Positions 42,732 to 53,092 of a stretch of DNA of 64,000 bases are shown piece after piece. Numbering within the stretch: the stretch's first letter is position 1; every line of letters begins with the position of its first letter. This stretch comes from an uncultured Christensenella sp. (GTDB lineage: Bacteria > Bacillota > Clostridia > Christensenellales > Borkfalkiaceae): NCBI GenBank assembly GCA_910578565.1, contig CAJTQF010000001.1, positions 186,001-250,000 of the forward strand. The letters are read 5' to 3'. The notes beneath the pieces were generated by a model, which worked only from the letters and a program-made list of their open reading frames with translations, was not told the DNA's origin and did no database searches. Position numbers and translations under genes: made by a program.

Positions 42732-45101
42732 ATGACCGAATTCGAAAAACTTAAAAATTCAATAGAGCCGCATAAAATACCCGACAAAGAGTATTTTTTG
42801 GACTTGCTTGATAGCGACAAACAGCGTGCGTACGAAGACGAGCGTATTGCCGCGGTTATGGTTATGCTTAAAGTTTTGTACCTTAAAAAACTTCTTGCAA
42901 AAATTCAGTCGGCAAAGTCGGAGCGGTATTCTCTCAATTCCGACCCCGAGCATAATGCCGAAAAGTACAGGCGGGTTCTGGAACTGAACGCGCAGATAAA
43001 TTCGCTTAAAACGAAATTGCAGTCCTTTAAGCCATTTTTTGACGAGCCGTATTTTGCGCGTATGGATCTGGAAGACGGAAAGGACGGTTACAACAGTTAT
43101 TATATAGGCAAGCGCGGCGACGAAGGGCTTGAAATAGTGGACTGGCGCGCGCCCCTTGCGAGAAAGTATTATCAAAAGAGCCTTACTTCTTTTTCTATTA
43201 ACGAGTATGATTACAAACTGATTTTGCGCAGGGCTTTACGCACGCAGAACGGAAAAATTCTGGACATTAAAAACGAGTATCTTTCTTTAAAAGATTACCT
43301 TACGCCCGAAGAGATAGGCGGCAGGGACGAGAGCATAATTTTTGACCCCTTTTTAAAGGATATTTTAAAAAGCCGCAAAGAAAAGAGCGAAATTACCGAC
43401 ATAATCGAAACCATTCAGGAAAAGCAGTTTGAAATTATAACTTTGCCCGAGCGGGCAGAGTTTGTCGTTCAGGGCGTTGCGGGCAGCGGCAAAACAATGA
43501 TTTTGCTGCACCGCCTTTCATATATTTTATACAACAACGAAAAACTGCGCCCTTCCGACGTTCTCGTCATTACTCCGTCCGACTCGTTCAATGCGTTTAT
43601 AGACGAGCTTTCTGCAATTTTAGAACTTGAAAAAGTTAAAACTTCAACGTTGGACAGTTATTTTTTAAAACTTTTAAAAAATGCGGGCGTCGATATTTCG
43701 CCTAAACTTGATTACTCACAGCCGGTTTCCGACGAATTTCTGGGTTATGTTTACTCGGACAAATTCGTGACAGACGCGCGTAAAAAACTTGCCAAAATTT
43801 TTGACGGCGTTCACGGTATGTTCACCGCGGAAGGTTGCGTTGAAGTCGCCGCACAGGTTTCGGCGGCATGCGCGCGGCAGGCGGAGCTGTACGAAATTAT
43901 TAAAAACACGCAGTTAAGGGTAAGGCGTTGCGTGCTTGGCGAGATAAAGGAAAAAAAGGACGGCGGACTTTACTATACAAAGCAGTTCAGGTATATGTTC
44001 AACTGCGTGCTTGACGTAAAGGAATTTTTCGGTCTTTTCAAAGACGGCAGAATGGAAGATTACGCCTATTTTTACAGACAGCTATTGTCGTTTTATAAAT
44101 CGATAAAATATTTAAGGCGATACTCCGAAAAAATCTGTCTTGCCGCAATAGAAGACTTAAACGAACTTATAAAAACAGTCGATAAAGAAATTTTTGATTT
44201 GCGGCGGTACAAGATAAACGTCGGCGGGGTGGAAACGCTGACTTACGCCGACAGGATAGATAAGCGCTTACAGTTGAAAGACGAAGCGGAAAAGACGCAG
44301 AAAAAGATAGAGAGCATACTCTCCGACTTTGCGCCGTTGCACGACTTTGCCGACGTTATACGCGGTGAGAGCGATTTGGTCGCAATAGGCAAATGCGAAA
44401 CGACATATCAGCTTTTGCGTTATTTCTACCGCGAAACGGTAAAAAAAGCAAAGACGAAATTCGGCGTGTCCACAAAAAAACTCTGCAAAACCGACCCGTT
44501 CGCGCTGTGCTTTCTGATGACGGAACTCGGCTTTGACCTGTCGCCGAAATACGCTTTTCTGTTCGTGGACGAAGCGCAGGATATTTCGCTTGCGGAGTAC
44601 GGCGTTCTGAAAAAGGTGAACGAAAGGGCGGCGTTCAACGTTTTCGGCGATTTGAAACAGAATATAACGGCTTTCCGCGGCGTGCAGGACTGGGCAAATC
44701 TTAACAGCACGGTCTACAACCTTAATTTAAACTACCGCAACACCAACCAGATTGTTGAGTTTGTCGCAAATAAATTGGGCGTCGATATGCAGGCGATAGG
44801 CTTTGACGGCGACGGGGTTGAAAAAATAGACGCTAAAAAGACGGGCGGATATCTTTCGGAAACAAACGGGCTTTGCGCGGTGATAGTGAGTGAAAACAGT
44901 TTTGAAAAATACAGGCGCAAGAGCTATAACGTACTGCGCGAGACAGGTAAAATTTCAAAAACAAAAATCAACTATATGACTGTGTACGAGAGTAAAGGGC
45001 TTGAATTTACCGCGGTGGCGGTGGCGGACTGCGATATGACCGACAACGAAAAATATATTGCTTATACCCGCGCCCTTAAAAACCTTGCGCTTATAAAATA
45101 A
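42732..45101 (+). CDS. UvrD/HelD-like superfamily 1 helicase or RNA polymerase recycling ATPase
   Basis: The 789-aa protein combines an N-terminal coiled-coil region (about 1-110), a segment with EGLEIVDWRAPLARKYY typical of HelD, and SF1A motor domains. Walker A is GVAGSGKT at about residues 247-254, Walker B is FLFVDEAQDIS, and the C-terminal motif is YESKGLEFTAVAV with a final YTRALKNL. HelD proteins release stalled RNA polymerase; UvrD-type homologues unwind DNA. The HelD-like VDWRAP motif favours the first. It precedes the giant helicase at 45173 by 71 bases, and the two might be expressed together, although a separate weak promoter could lie in the gap. Confidence 0.82.
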   Translation: MTEFEKLKNSIEPHKIPDKEYFLDLLDSDKQRAYEDERIAAVMVMLKVLYLKKLLAKIQSAKSERYSLNSDPEHNAEKYRRVLELNAQINSLKTKLQSFKPFFDEPYFARMDLEDGKDGYNSYYIGKRGDEGLEIVDWRAPLARKYYQKSLTSFSINEYDYKLILRRALRTQNGKILDIKNEYLSLKDYLTPEEIGGRDESIIFDPFLKDILKSRKEKSEITDIIETIQEKQFEIITLPERAEFVVQGVAGSGKTMILLHRLSYILYNNEKLRPSDVLVITPSDSFNAFIDELSAILELEKVKTSTLDSYFLKLLKNAGVDISPKLDYSQPVSDEFLGYVYSDKFVTDARKKLAKIFDGVHGMFTAEGCVEVAAQVSAACARQAELYEIIKNTQLRVRRCVLGEIKEKKDGGLYYTKQFRYMFNCVLDVKEFFGLFKDGRMEDYAYFYRQLLSFYKSIKYLRRYSEKICLAAIEDLNELIKTVDKEIFDLRRYKINVGGVETLTYADRIDKRLQLKDEAEKTQKKIESILSDFAPLHDFADVIRGESDLVAIGKCETTYQLLRYFYRETVKKAKTKFGVSTKKLCKTDPFALCFLMTELGFDLSPKYAFLFVDEAQDISLAEYGVLKKVNERAAFNVFGDLKQNITAFRGVQDWANLNSTVYNLNLNYRNTNQIVEFVANKLGVDMQAIGFDGDGVEKIDAKKTGGYLSETNGLCAVIVSENSFEKYRRKSYNVLRETGKISKTKINYMTVYESKGLEFTAVAVADCDMTDNEKYIAYTRALKNLALIK

Positions 45102-45172
45102 AGTTTAAGTCAATAACTTATTGGTTATTAAAAACGTGTATTATAAAAAAATTTAAACGGGATAAATTACTT

Positions 45173-48100
45173 ATGGCTACAAATTCGAAAACCAAAACCA
45201 GAAAAAAGCAGAACGACACAATAGAGCTGGAAGGCGAACTTTTAAACACGGTAAGTTACTCAACGTATTTTTGCCGTATGCCGCTTTTTACGTCGTTCAG
45301 AATATTTAACCGCGCACAGGAAAATCTGCGCGGTTTAACCGTTTCTATAACGGGTTCAAACAATCTCATAATTCCGTCCGAAATTGCCGTGGACGAAATA
45401 CCGCACGAAAGCAGTATGGAAATTTCGGCGGACAACCTGTTAAACCCCAAATATCTTTCCGATCTGGAAGAAGTTACGACCTGTACCGTGCAGGTGAAAG
45501 TCGCCTGCGAGAACGAGATTATCTGCACGCTTAAAGCCAACGTCGAAGCGTTGCCCATAGATTACTGGAACGGTCTTTCCGGCAATGCCGAAATGCTTGC
45601 GTCTTTCGTCCGTCCCAAACTTGCGGACTGCCAGAAAATTCTGGCGGAAGCGGGCTTGCAGTTAAGAACCTGGGGCTATTCTTCGGATTGGTCGGGTTAT
45701 GCGGGCAACGATAAAAACGGCGTAAGAAACGCCGCCGCCGCGGTGTTTTCGGCAATCCGCAGACTGGATATCGAAAGGGTTGCGGGCGGCGATCTGACGC
45801 AGTCGGGTTCGGCGGGCGATATAAGTAAAATTTTGCAGGGTAAAAAGGCGACTCCGTTAGAGCTTGCCCTGTTTGCCGCTTCCTGTTTTGAAAGTACCAA
45901 ACTCAACCCCGTAATCGTTTTGGGCAAATCCAAAGTGGGCGTGGGCGTGTGGCTGTACGAAAGCTGTTTTTCATCCCCCATACAGGACGATATGACCGTT
46001 ATCGAACGGTACGTTGCCGACGGAGTAAACAACCTTGCCGTGTTTGACGCGGACGATTTGTTCTCGCACAAAAACGCAAGTTTTACCACGAGCGAAGCGC
46101 ACGTTGCATCGTTTTTGAAGAGCGGCGCTTTTGAAATCTGTCTTGACGTAAAGCGTTGCCGTATAGGCGGCGTGTTCCCCCTGCCGTTAAAGGTAAAGAC
46201 CGGCGCGGGCTACGAACTTCTTGACGACAGACAGCACTCTTACAATGAAAAGCCCACGTCCGTGATAGACGCGGGTAAATACGAGTTTGATAAAACTTTT
46301 TCGAAGGACAAGGGCTGGCAGCGCCGCCTTCTGGATTTGTCTTTAAAAAACAACCTTTTAAACTTCCGCTATCAGAAGGATTGCCTTCACATTCTTTCGG
46401 CAAATCTTGCGTCATTTTGTGAAAAGCTGGAAGGAAGGGAAACTTTTACGCTGAACGCCAATAATGCGCAGATAAAGGATGCAACGTTCTTCGGCGGAGC
46501 GGGTACGAGAAACCTTGACGAGCTTGTTTCCGTAGAAATGAAGGCGGGAAAATTGCGTACCTATTCGGGCGCGGAACATCTGGCGGAAGTCGCTTTACAG
46601 CTTATAAGAAAAGCCCGTTCCGTGGAAGAAGAAACGGGCGCAAAGACCCTTTATCTCGCGTTCGGCTTTTTGAAATGGCACGGCGCAAACGAAAAGGAAG
46701 ACAAGTATGCACCCATAGCTTTGTTGCCCGTAAACGTGCGCCGCACAAAGTCGCAGACTATTTCGATAGAACTTGGCGACGGGTACGAAGTAAACACCAC
46801 GCTGCTTGAATTTTTAAAACAGGAATTCGGCATAGATGTGCGCGGAGTGGAAGGCAAGGGGCTGAGCCCCAAAGAAATTCTGGCGGTGTTCCGCGCAAAG
46901 ACGGCGAATATGAAGGGCTGGCTGGTATATGAAGACGTATATCTTGCCCAGTTCACATTTGTGCGCTACGCAATGTGGGCGGACGTTAAAAACAATATAA
47001 GCGAGTACAGAAAAAATCCGATAATTGCAAGTTTACTGTCAAACACAAACAAACTTTCGGAAAATAAACTTTCCGCAGTGAGCGAAGACGAGAGCGAACC
47101 CTGCGAAGTAATAACCCCGCTGCCCTGCGACAGTACGCAGTACGCCGCCGTAGCCGAGTCAGCAAAGGGAACTACTTTCGTTTTGCACGGACCCCCGGGA
47201 ACGGGCAAAAGCCAGACTATAACCAACATAATAGCAAACGCTCTTTACAACGGACGCAGAGTGCTTTTCGTGGCGGAAAAGCAGGCGGCTTTGCAAGTCG
47301 TTAAAAAACGCCTTTCCGACATAGGCATAGGCGAGTTCTGCCTTGAACTTCATTCGGGCAAGTCTGCGGACAAGGGCGAAATTATCCGCAGTATAGAAAA
47401 TACTCTGTCGTTAACCGCAGGCGAAGACGGCGGCACGTTCGGCGGTGCGGGCGAAAGAATAAAGGAAGTGCGCAAAAGTTTGAAAGCGCCCCTTGACGCG
47501 TTGCTTAAAAAGCGCAGGCTGGGCGTATCCGTTTACGAAGCGATAGTTTACTATCTGCAAAACAAGAGCGCGCCTGAACTTGTAAATATCGAAACCACTT
47601 TTTACGACACTCTTACCAAGGAACGCCTTGAAGAGTGCGAAAGTATGCTTATAACCGCGCAGGCTGCCGCGCAGGAGTGCGGCGGGGTTCACCGTTCGCC
47701 ATTCTCCGGGGTGAACCTGACTTCGTGCGACGCGGCAACCAAAAACGCCGTTCTCTGCTCGGCTGAAGTCGTGCTTGCGGAACTCAAACATCTTAAAAAT
47801 TATCTGGGGCTGTTCCTTGACACCTTTAACCAGCGCGTAAGCACATTTACCTATAAAAAATTAGAGAGCCTTATTGAAATTGCTTCCATTTTAAAGAGCG
47901 ACGAGCTTTCGGAATTTTTCGAGTGCGAAGAAGAAGAGTTTTATAAGTTTTATAACGCGAATCTGCGGTACGACAGCGAAGCTAAGCACTGGCTTACCAA
48001 CTTCCGCACCCTGCCCGAAATTTCGAAATTTGCGCCATATATTGAAAGCGAGCTTGACAACTGGGGCGAAAATTACCGCTCATCGAAAATTCTTCTCGCC

Positions 48101-50806
48101 GTGTTGAAGCGCATAAACCGCTGCTCGCCCAAATCGTTGAAAGAAAAGGACGAAGTGGAGTGGATTAAACGCGCATACGAAATCGAAGCGGCGCGTTCGC
48201 GCATACTTTCCAATACCGCATTAAGTTCGCAGTTTCTGGGAATGGGCGGCGGCATTCACGACAGGAAACGCGAAGAATTTTTACGCCCCCTTTACAATTT
48301 GCACAAGCTGTGCGCAAAAGTGTTTATGGACTACAATGCGGACGCATTCAACAGCGTGTGCGTAAACGCCGCGGGCGGACAGCTTAAACCTTTGATAAAC
48401 GGTTTAATATCCGCCGCAGTCACTTTCAATAAGAGTTGCGACCACTTTTTGAAAATTACAAAGACCGATAAAGACGACTGTCAGGATCTGGACCTGTTCG
48501 AGTTCTACACGGGCAAATGCTCGTCTCTTATCGACAATATAGATATGTTGCCCGCCTGGTGTATGTACAAGGCTACCGCAAAAAAACTGAACGATTGCGG
48601 ACTGACGTTTATCACCGACGCTATGGAGAGCGGAAGAATAAGCGGAAAACTTATTCTGTCGTCTTTCAGGAAAAACGTTTACCGCAACTTTATACAGACC
48701 AACATCCCCGCGGACGAAGCGCTTTCTTCATTTTCCGCAAACGTGCAGGACGCGACGGCGGCAAGTTTTTCGCAGCAACTGGAAGAATTTTCTTCTCTCA
48801 CGCGCGAAAAACTGCGTTCTGACTTAATTTCCCGTTTGCCCGCAAAGGAAACTGAAGGACCGCTTGCGTTGGAGCTTATGACTTTCCAGCGCAGCATAAA
48901 GGGCAATATGCGCGGGCTTAATCTGCGTACTCTGTTTTCTGAAATACCTGAGCTTTTGCGCGTTGTCGCGCCCTGCCTTTTAATGAGTCCCATAACCGTT
49001 TCGCAGTATCTGCCGGCGCGGTCTGATTTGTTCGATTTGGTAATTTTCGACGAAGCTTCGCAGATGCCCACCTGCGAAGCGGTACCTGCGCTTGCAAGGG
49101 CAAAGAGCGCGGTGATAGTAGGCGACCCCAAACAGATGCCGCCTACGTCTTTCTTCACTGCAAGCGGTCAGGACGAAGACAACCCCGAAACTGACGACCT
49201 GGAATCGGTGCTGGACGATTGCCTTGCATTGGGCATTCCCGAAAAGCATTTAATCTGGCACTACCGTTCGAAGCACGAAAGTTTAATAGCCTTTTCAAAT
49301 ATAACTTACTATTCAAGCAGACTTTGCACATTCCCTTCGCCCGATACGCTTGAAAGCAAGGTTCAGCTCAGATATATAGAAGACGGCACTTACGAGCGCG
49401 GAGCCACCAAGTGCAACCGCCTTGAAGCCGAAGCTCTCGTTTCCGAAGTCATAAGGCGGCTTAAAGACGAAAGACTTAAAAATTCGAGCATAGGAATAGT
49501 TACTTTCAGTACGCCCCAACAGGTGTATATCGAAAGGCTTTTGAATAAAAAGCTGATATCCAACCGCCTTGAAAGCGCGGCGTATGACAGGGAAGAGCCG
49601 CTCTTCGTCAAAAACCTTGAAAACGTTCAGGGCGACGAAAGGGACGTAATTCTTTTTTCCGTGTGCTACGGTCCCGACAAATACGGCAGAATTTCGCTTA
49701 ACTTCGGACCGCTCAACCAGCTTGGCGGCTGGCGCAGGCTGAACGTAGCAGTGTCGCGCGCAAGGGAAGAGATGATTGTATTCTCGTCTATGCGGTACTC
49801 TATGATAGATATGTCGCGCACGACTTCGCGCGGCGTGGCGGGACTCAAAGCCTTTCTGGAATTTGCCGAAAAGGGCAGAACGAACATTTCGGTAAAGAGC
49901 AACGAAATTATTATCAACAAGCAGAGCATAGGTAAATTTGTGGCTGAAGAGCTGTCCGCTTACGGCTACGACTGCCGTTGCGACGTTGGCGTTTCGGACT
50001 TCAAAATAGACGTGGCTGTTGTCGACCCGAAAAACAAACACAATTTCATTCTTGCGGTGCTGTGCGACGGCAAACCCGAGTTTTCCGTCAAGGACAGGAC
50101 GGTTATGCAGGTTCAGACTTTGAAGCGCGGCAACTGGAACGTTGTCAGAATGCACTCGTTAAATTTCTTCAACAATCCCAAGCGAGAAATCAAAAAGATT
50201 AAGGACTATCTGGACAAGTTGACGTCGGGCGGACTGAGTCCCGCGCTCAATTTCAAAAAACCTTATCGCTTTGCGAAAGCCGAATCGAAACCGCAAACGC
50301 CCGATTATATTCTGAACGGCGAAAACGACGCGGAAGTTATGCGTACCGTAAAGGCGGTAGTGGCGGCGGAAGAACCCATTTCAACCCAGTATCTTATGAA
50401 GCGCACACTCGCGGCGTACGGCATCTCCAAATACGGCGTAAAACTCGAAAGTAAATTGCGCTCGCTCATAGACAAATGCGCGTTTGAAAGTTGTACAATG
50501 CTCGGCAACGTGTACTACTTTAAAGCGGATAAATATTCGGGTTTTGACAGGTACCGTGTGGAAGACGGCGTAAGCCAGCGCACGGCGGATACCGATTTTA
50601 CGCCTTTCGACGTAATCTCTTTAGTGAAGAGTATACTTCTGAACAAAGTCAGCGTGTATGCGGACGAACTTATTCCCGCAACGTTAAAAGAGCTTAAAGT
50701 GCGCGTAAGCGACAAGTTGTCTTCGTTTGTGTCCGCGTGCATAGACGAAGGCGTGCGCCGCGGCATATTTATCCGCAGCGTTTCGGACAAAATATCATTA
50801 TCGTAA
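45173..50806 (+). CDS. Giant DUF4011 superfamily 1 helicase with nuclease-like and DUF3320-like domains
   Basis: At 1877 aa this is the largest product in the window. A DUF4011-type segment (RRLLDLSLKNNLLNFR, about residue 384) is followed by a Dna2/Upf1-like SF1B motor: Walker A HGPPGTGKSQT at about 673, Walker B VIFDEASQMPTCEAV at about 1291, then GDPKQMPP, NVQGDERDVILFS and LNVAVSRAREEM. The region at about 1585-1660 (DFKIDVAVVDPKN, then ILAVLCDG) resembles the Vsr/PD-(D/E)XK nuclease fold. A DUF3320-like C-terminal domain lies around 1720-1780. Related proteins occur in defence islands and near mobile elements, so an antiviral or DNA-processing role is possible but not shown here. The start has no strong ribosome site. 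A terminator follows. Confidence 0.85.
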   Translation: MATNSKTKTRKKQNDTIELEGELLNTVSYSTYFCRMPLFTSFRIFNRAQENLRGLTVSITGSNNLIIPSEIAVDEIPHESSMEISADNLLNPKYLSDLEEVTTCTVQVKVACENEIICTLKANVEALPIDYWNGLSGNAEMLASFVRPKLADCQKILAEAGLQLRTWGYSSDWSGYAGNDKNGVRNAAAAVFSAIRRLDIERVAGGDLTQSGSAGDISKILQGKKATPLELALFAASCFESTKLNPVIVLGKSKVGVGVWLYESCFSSPIQDDMTVIERYVADGVNNLAVFDADDLFSHKNASFTTSEAHVASFLKSGAFEICLDVKRCRIGGVFPLPLKVKTGAGYELLDDRQHSYNEKPTSVIDAGKYEFDKTFSKDKGWQRRLLDLSLKNNLLNFRYQKDCLHILSANLASFCEKLEGRETFTLNANNAQIKDATFFGGAGTRNLDELVSVEMKAGKLRTYSGAEHLAEVALQLIRKARSVEEETGAKTLYLAFGFLKWHGANEKEDKYAPIALLPVNVRRTKSQTISIELGDGYEVNTTLLEFLKQEFGIDVRGVEGKGLSPKEILAVFRAKTANMKGWLVYEDVYLAQFTFVRYAMWADVKNNISEYRKNPIIASLLSNTNKLSENKLSAVSEDESEPCEVITPLPCDSTQYAAVAESAKGTTFVLHGPPGTGKSQTITNIIANALYNGRRVLFVAEKQAALQVVKKRLSDIGIGEFCLELHSGKSADKGEIIRSIENTLSLTAGEDGGTFGGAGERIKEVRKSLKAPLDALLKKRRLGVSVYEAIVYYLQNKSAPELVNIETTFYDTLTKERLEECESMLITAQAAAQECGGVHRSPFSGVNLTSCDAATKNAVLCSAEVVLAELKHLKNYLGLFLDTFNQRVSTFTYKKLESLIEIASILKSDELSEFFECEEEEFYKFYNANLRYDSEAKHWLTNFRTLPEISKFAPYIESELDNWGENYRSSKILLAVLKRINRCSPKSLKEKDEVEWIKRAYEIEAARSRILSNTALSSQFLGMGGGIHDRKREEFLRPLYNLHKLCAKVFMDYNADAFNSVCVNAAGGQLKPLINGLISAAVTFNKSCDHFLKITKTDKDDCQDLDLFEFYTGKCSSLIDNIDMLPAWCMYKATAKKLNDCGLTFITDAMESGRISGKLILSSFRKNVYRNFIQTNIPADEALSSFSANVQDATAASFSQQLEEFSSLTREKLRSDLISRLPAKETEGPLALELMTFQRSIKGNMRGLNLRTLFSEIPELLRVVAPCLLMSPITVSQYLPARSDLFDLVIFDEASQMPTCEAVPALARAKSAVIVGDPKQMPPTSFFTASGQDEDNPETDDLESVLDDCLALGIPEKHLIWHYRSKHESLIAFSNITYYSSRLCTFPSPDTLESKVQLRYIEDGTYERGATKCNRLEAEALVSEVIRRLKDERLKNSSIGIVTFSTPQQVYIERLLNKKLISNRLESAAYDREEPLFVKNLENVQGDERDVILFSVCYGPDKYGRISLNFGPLNQLGGWRRLNVAVSRAREEMIVFSSMRYSMIDMSRTTSRGVAGLKAFLEFAEKGRTNISVKSNEIIINKQSIGKFVAEELSAYGYDCRCDVGVSDFKIDVAVVDPKNKHNFILAVLCDGKPEFSVKDRTVMQVQTLKRGNWNVVRMHSLNFFNNPKREIKKIKDYLDKLTSGGLSPALNFKKPYRFAKAESKPQTPDYILNGENDAEVMRTVKAVVAAEEPISTQYLMKRTLAAYGISKYGVKLESKLRSLIDKCAFESCTMLGNVYYFKADKYSGFDRYRVEDGVSQRTADTDFTPFDVISLVKSILLNKVSVYADELIPATLKELKVRVSDKLSSFVSACIDEGVRRGIFIRSVSDKISLS

Positions 50807-50817
50807 AATTTTAATCG

Positions 50818-50850
50818 CTCCCCGCGCTTTTACAGGCGCGGGGAGTATTT
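50818..50850 (+). terminator. Intrinsic terminator after the giant helicase gene
   Basis: CTCCCCGCGC (50818-50827) and GCGCGGGGAG (50836-50845) form a 10-bp stem followed by TATTT. Confidence 0.78.
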
Positions 50851-50879
50851 CAATGCGTTTTTAAGTCAATAAATTTTTT

Positions 50880-52322
50880 ATGGAAAATAAAAGCGTATGG
50901 CGCGGAAGCGCAGTCAGATATCCTTCTATTGAAGCGGGCGACAGGGAAACGGTGGTAATAGGCGGCGGAATTGCGGGTTTTCTTTGCGCGTATTTTTTAG
51001 CGGAAGCGGGGCAAAAAGTAACGCTGATTGAAGCGGACAGACTCTTTTCAGGCACAACGTCGCTGACTACGGCAAAAATTACCTACAATCAGGGCAGCGT
51101 TTACGCAGACCTGTTTATGCGTTACGGGCGGGGCGTTGCAGAGCTTTATTATAAATCGCAGACCGAAGCTATGGAAAAGTATAGTGAACTTGTTGAAAAA
51201 TACGGTATCGATTGCGATTTCGAAGAGACGGACGGCTTTATTTTCAGTAGAAACGACAGCCGCGCCTTGAAAAAGACTTGCGAGCTTTTGCAATCTTTCG
51301 GCGCAAAGTGCGGGTTGTGCAACAATGTCGATTATTTTAACGCGGCTGTCGCGCTGAAAGCGGAAGGGCAGTATGTTTTCGACCCGCTCAAATTTTTGTC
51401 CGCTCTGCCTGTGGAGTTCGAAATTTTTGAAAACAGCCGAGCGATAGACGTCGACCCGAAAACCAAGCTGATTAAAACGGACGGCGGTTTTATCAAGGCG
51501 GAAAAAATTATAATCGCCACCCATTATCCGATAATAAATTCGCGCGGGGGATACTATTTCAAGCTACGCCAGTCGACTTCTTACACTGTTGCGGTAAACG
51601 GAAAAAGGGCGAACGCCGCCTATCTGGACGAAAAGGAAGACGGGATTTCAATCCGTCCGTACCGTGACGGAACTATTCTTGGCGGGGGCGACCACAGAAC
51701 GGGAAGAAGTAAGGAGTGCGGGAGGTTTAAAAAACTCGAAAAGACCGCCAAAGAACTCTTCGGCGGCGAAGCGTTGAACTGTTGGCACGCCGAAGACGTA
51801 ATGACCTTTGACGGTATGCCAATGGCGGGCAGGTATTCCAAAACCGCGCAAGACGTTTACGTGGTTACGGGTTTCAATAAATGGGGTATGACGAACGCGC
51901 TCGTCTGCGCGCAGGTAATAAGGGATTTGATTCTGGGCAAGGAAAATCCGTATGCAAATCTGTTTTCTCCCCAACGGAAAATAAAGGGCGCGGCGGGTGA
52001 AATTGTATCAAATGCGTTCACCAATTTAAAAGAGATTTTTCTTGGTTATTTCAGGATAACGTTTAAGAGCGCGCGCAAAATCAAAAGCGGTAGCGGAAAG
52101 GTTGTGTTCGTCAACGGTAAAAAACGCGCCGTGTACAGGGACGGTAAAAACAACCTGCACATTATCGGCAGTATGTGTCCGCATATGCACGGAGAGCTTA
52201 AATGGAACGGCGACGCCGAACGTTGGGAATGTCCCTGCCACGGTTCGCAGTTCGATATTCACGGAAACCTTTTGTCGGGTCCGTCTACAAAGTGTTGCAA
52301 ATACAAAAATGCGCATTTATGA
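50880..52322 (+). CDS. FAD-dependent oxidoreductase with C-terminal Rieske domain
   Basis: The N-terminal 370 residues are a DAO-type FAD oxidoreductase: the dinucleotide loop VVIGGGIAGFLCAYFLAEAG starts at about residue 25, and the FAD acidic residue is in LIEADRLFSGTTS. VVTGFNKWGMTNALV is the C-terminal FAD segment. Residues about 395-480 form a Rieske [2Fe-2S] domain with CPH (Cys433, His435) and CPCH (Cys451, His454). Its architecture matches Bacillus YhfW. The enzyme should be cytoplasmic and pass electrons between FAD and the iron-sulfur centre; the substrate is unknown. It lies 74 bases after the giant helicase, beyond a terminator. Confidence 0.88.
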   Translation: MENKSVWRGSAVRYPSIEAGDRETVVIGGGIAGFLCAYFLAEAGQKVTLIEADRLFSGTTSLTTAKITYNQGSVYADLFMRYGRGVAELYYKSQTEAMEKYSELVEKYGIDCDFEETDGFIFSRNDSRALKKTCELLQSFGAKCGLCNNVDYFNAAVALKAEGQYVFDPLKFLSALPVEFEIFENSRAIDVDPKTKLIKTDGGFIKAEKIIIATHYPIINSRGGYYFKLRQSTSYTVAVNGKRANAAYLDEKEDGISIRPYRDGTILGGGDHRTGRSKECGRFKKLEKTAKELFGGEALNCWHAEDVMTFDGMPMAGRYSKTAQDVYVVTGFNKWGMTNALVCAQVIRDLILGKENPYANLFSPQRKIKGAAGEIVSNAFTNLKEIFLGYFRITFKSARKIKSGSGKVVFVNGKKRAVYRDGKNNLHIIGSMCPHMHGELKWNGDAERWECPCHGSQFDIHGNLLSGPSTKCCKYKNAHL

Positions 52323-52323
52323 A

Positions 52324-52362
52324 AAAGCGGCGCACGGATTTATAAATCCGTGCGCCGCTTTC
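52324..52362. terminator. Perfect 19-bp palindrome, bidirectional terminator
   Basis: AAAGCGGCGCACGGATTTA (52324-52342) is directly followed by its reverse complement (52343-52361). It separates the FAD-Rieske gene from a convergent HTH remnant. The core CGGCGCACGGA recurs in the palindrome at 53093-53122. Confidence 0.82.
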
Positions 52363-52551
52363 TTAATCTTCCAAACCCAGAAGATAATCTGCGGAAACTT
52401 CAAAAATTTTGCAGAGTTTTTTAATATTTTCTATATCCGGTTGCGTGCGCCCCTGTTCCCAGGAAGCATAGCAGTTCGGCGAAACGCGCAAAAGCGTATA
52501 AACGTCTTTTTGAACGTATCCGCTTTCGTGACGTATTTCTTTTAACCTTGC
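52363..52551 (-). pseudogene. 5'-truncated XRE-family helix-turn-helix regulator
   Basis: The minus strand from 52551 to the stop at 52363-52365 encodes 62 residues, beginning ARLKEIRHESGYVQKDVYT and ending ADYLLGLED. This is a complete HTH_XRE domain (SWEQGRTQPDIENIKKLC is the classic helix 4-5 segment), but the frame has a stop codon just upstream (complement of 52552-52554) and no start codon. Only the first few residues and the ribosome site are missing. It meets the remnant at 52556 head to head at the same point. An unusual start codon cannot be fully excluded. Confidence 0.7.
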
Positions 52552-52555
52552 TTAA

Positions 52556-53071
52556 AACGACGGGGCTGAACTGTTCGGCGAAGAAGACGAAGAAGAGACT
52601 TCTGAGCATAAATCTTACAACGAAGTTGAAAATCTTACCATATGGGCGGCGATTTCATACGATGCCGAGTGGAAGGTATATTCGAATACGGCTGTTTCGC
52701 AAGATTCTCTCAATGAACAGTTTTTAACCGGCAGCGTAATTTATTCATTCGAGAACAGTCTGTTTTCGACTACCGAAGACGGTCAGGGCGTAAAAATAAC
52801 CGAACTTTATTCGGCGTTTACTTACAGCGACGGTGTTTATTCCGCAGCATTATATCTGAACGGAGACCGGACGGAGATAAGTATGTCATTTAAGGGCGGC
52901 TACGTTGTCGGCGTATCGCAGACGCGGGCGGAAGAAGGCGTGGAAGAAGACACTACTTATAAAACAACGTATAAGTACAATTATGTTTTCAGCGATTTCG
53001 GTAAAACGGTCGTGACTACCCCCGCAGGAGCGGCGGATGCAATTGCCGCTGAAAAAAGTTCGGGCAATTAA
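52556..53071 (+). pseudogene. 5'-truncated protein of unknown function, probably secreted or lipoprotein C-terminal part
   Basis: An open frame runs from just after a TAA at 52553-52555 to the stop at 53071. It encodes about 171 residues with an acidic start (GEEDEEETSEHKSYNEVEN) followed by beta-rich sequence such as ELYSAFTYSDGVYSAALYL and ends with a small Ala/Ser-rich tail. There is no start codon near the left end; the first ATG is at 52883. The style resembles the C-terminal part of a Clostridia lipoprotein whose signal peptide is lost. A deletion at about 52551-52556 explains both this loss and that of the HTH gene. Confidence 0.6.
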
Positions 53072-53092
53072 TCATTTTGAAAAACAAAATAA

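Noticed and set aside
49313..50155. 280-codon antisense frame opposite the giant helicase
   Set aside because: It is covered by helicase motifs on the other strand and has no start signals.
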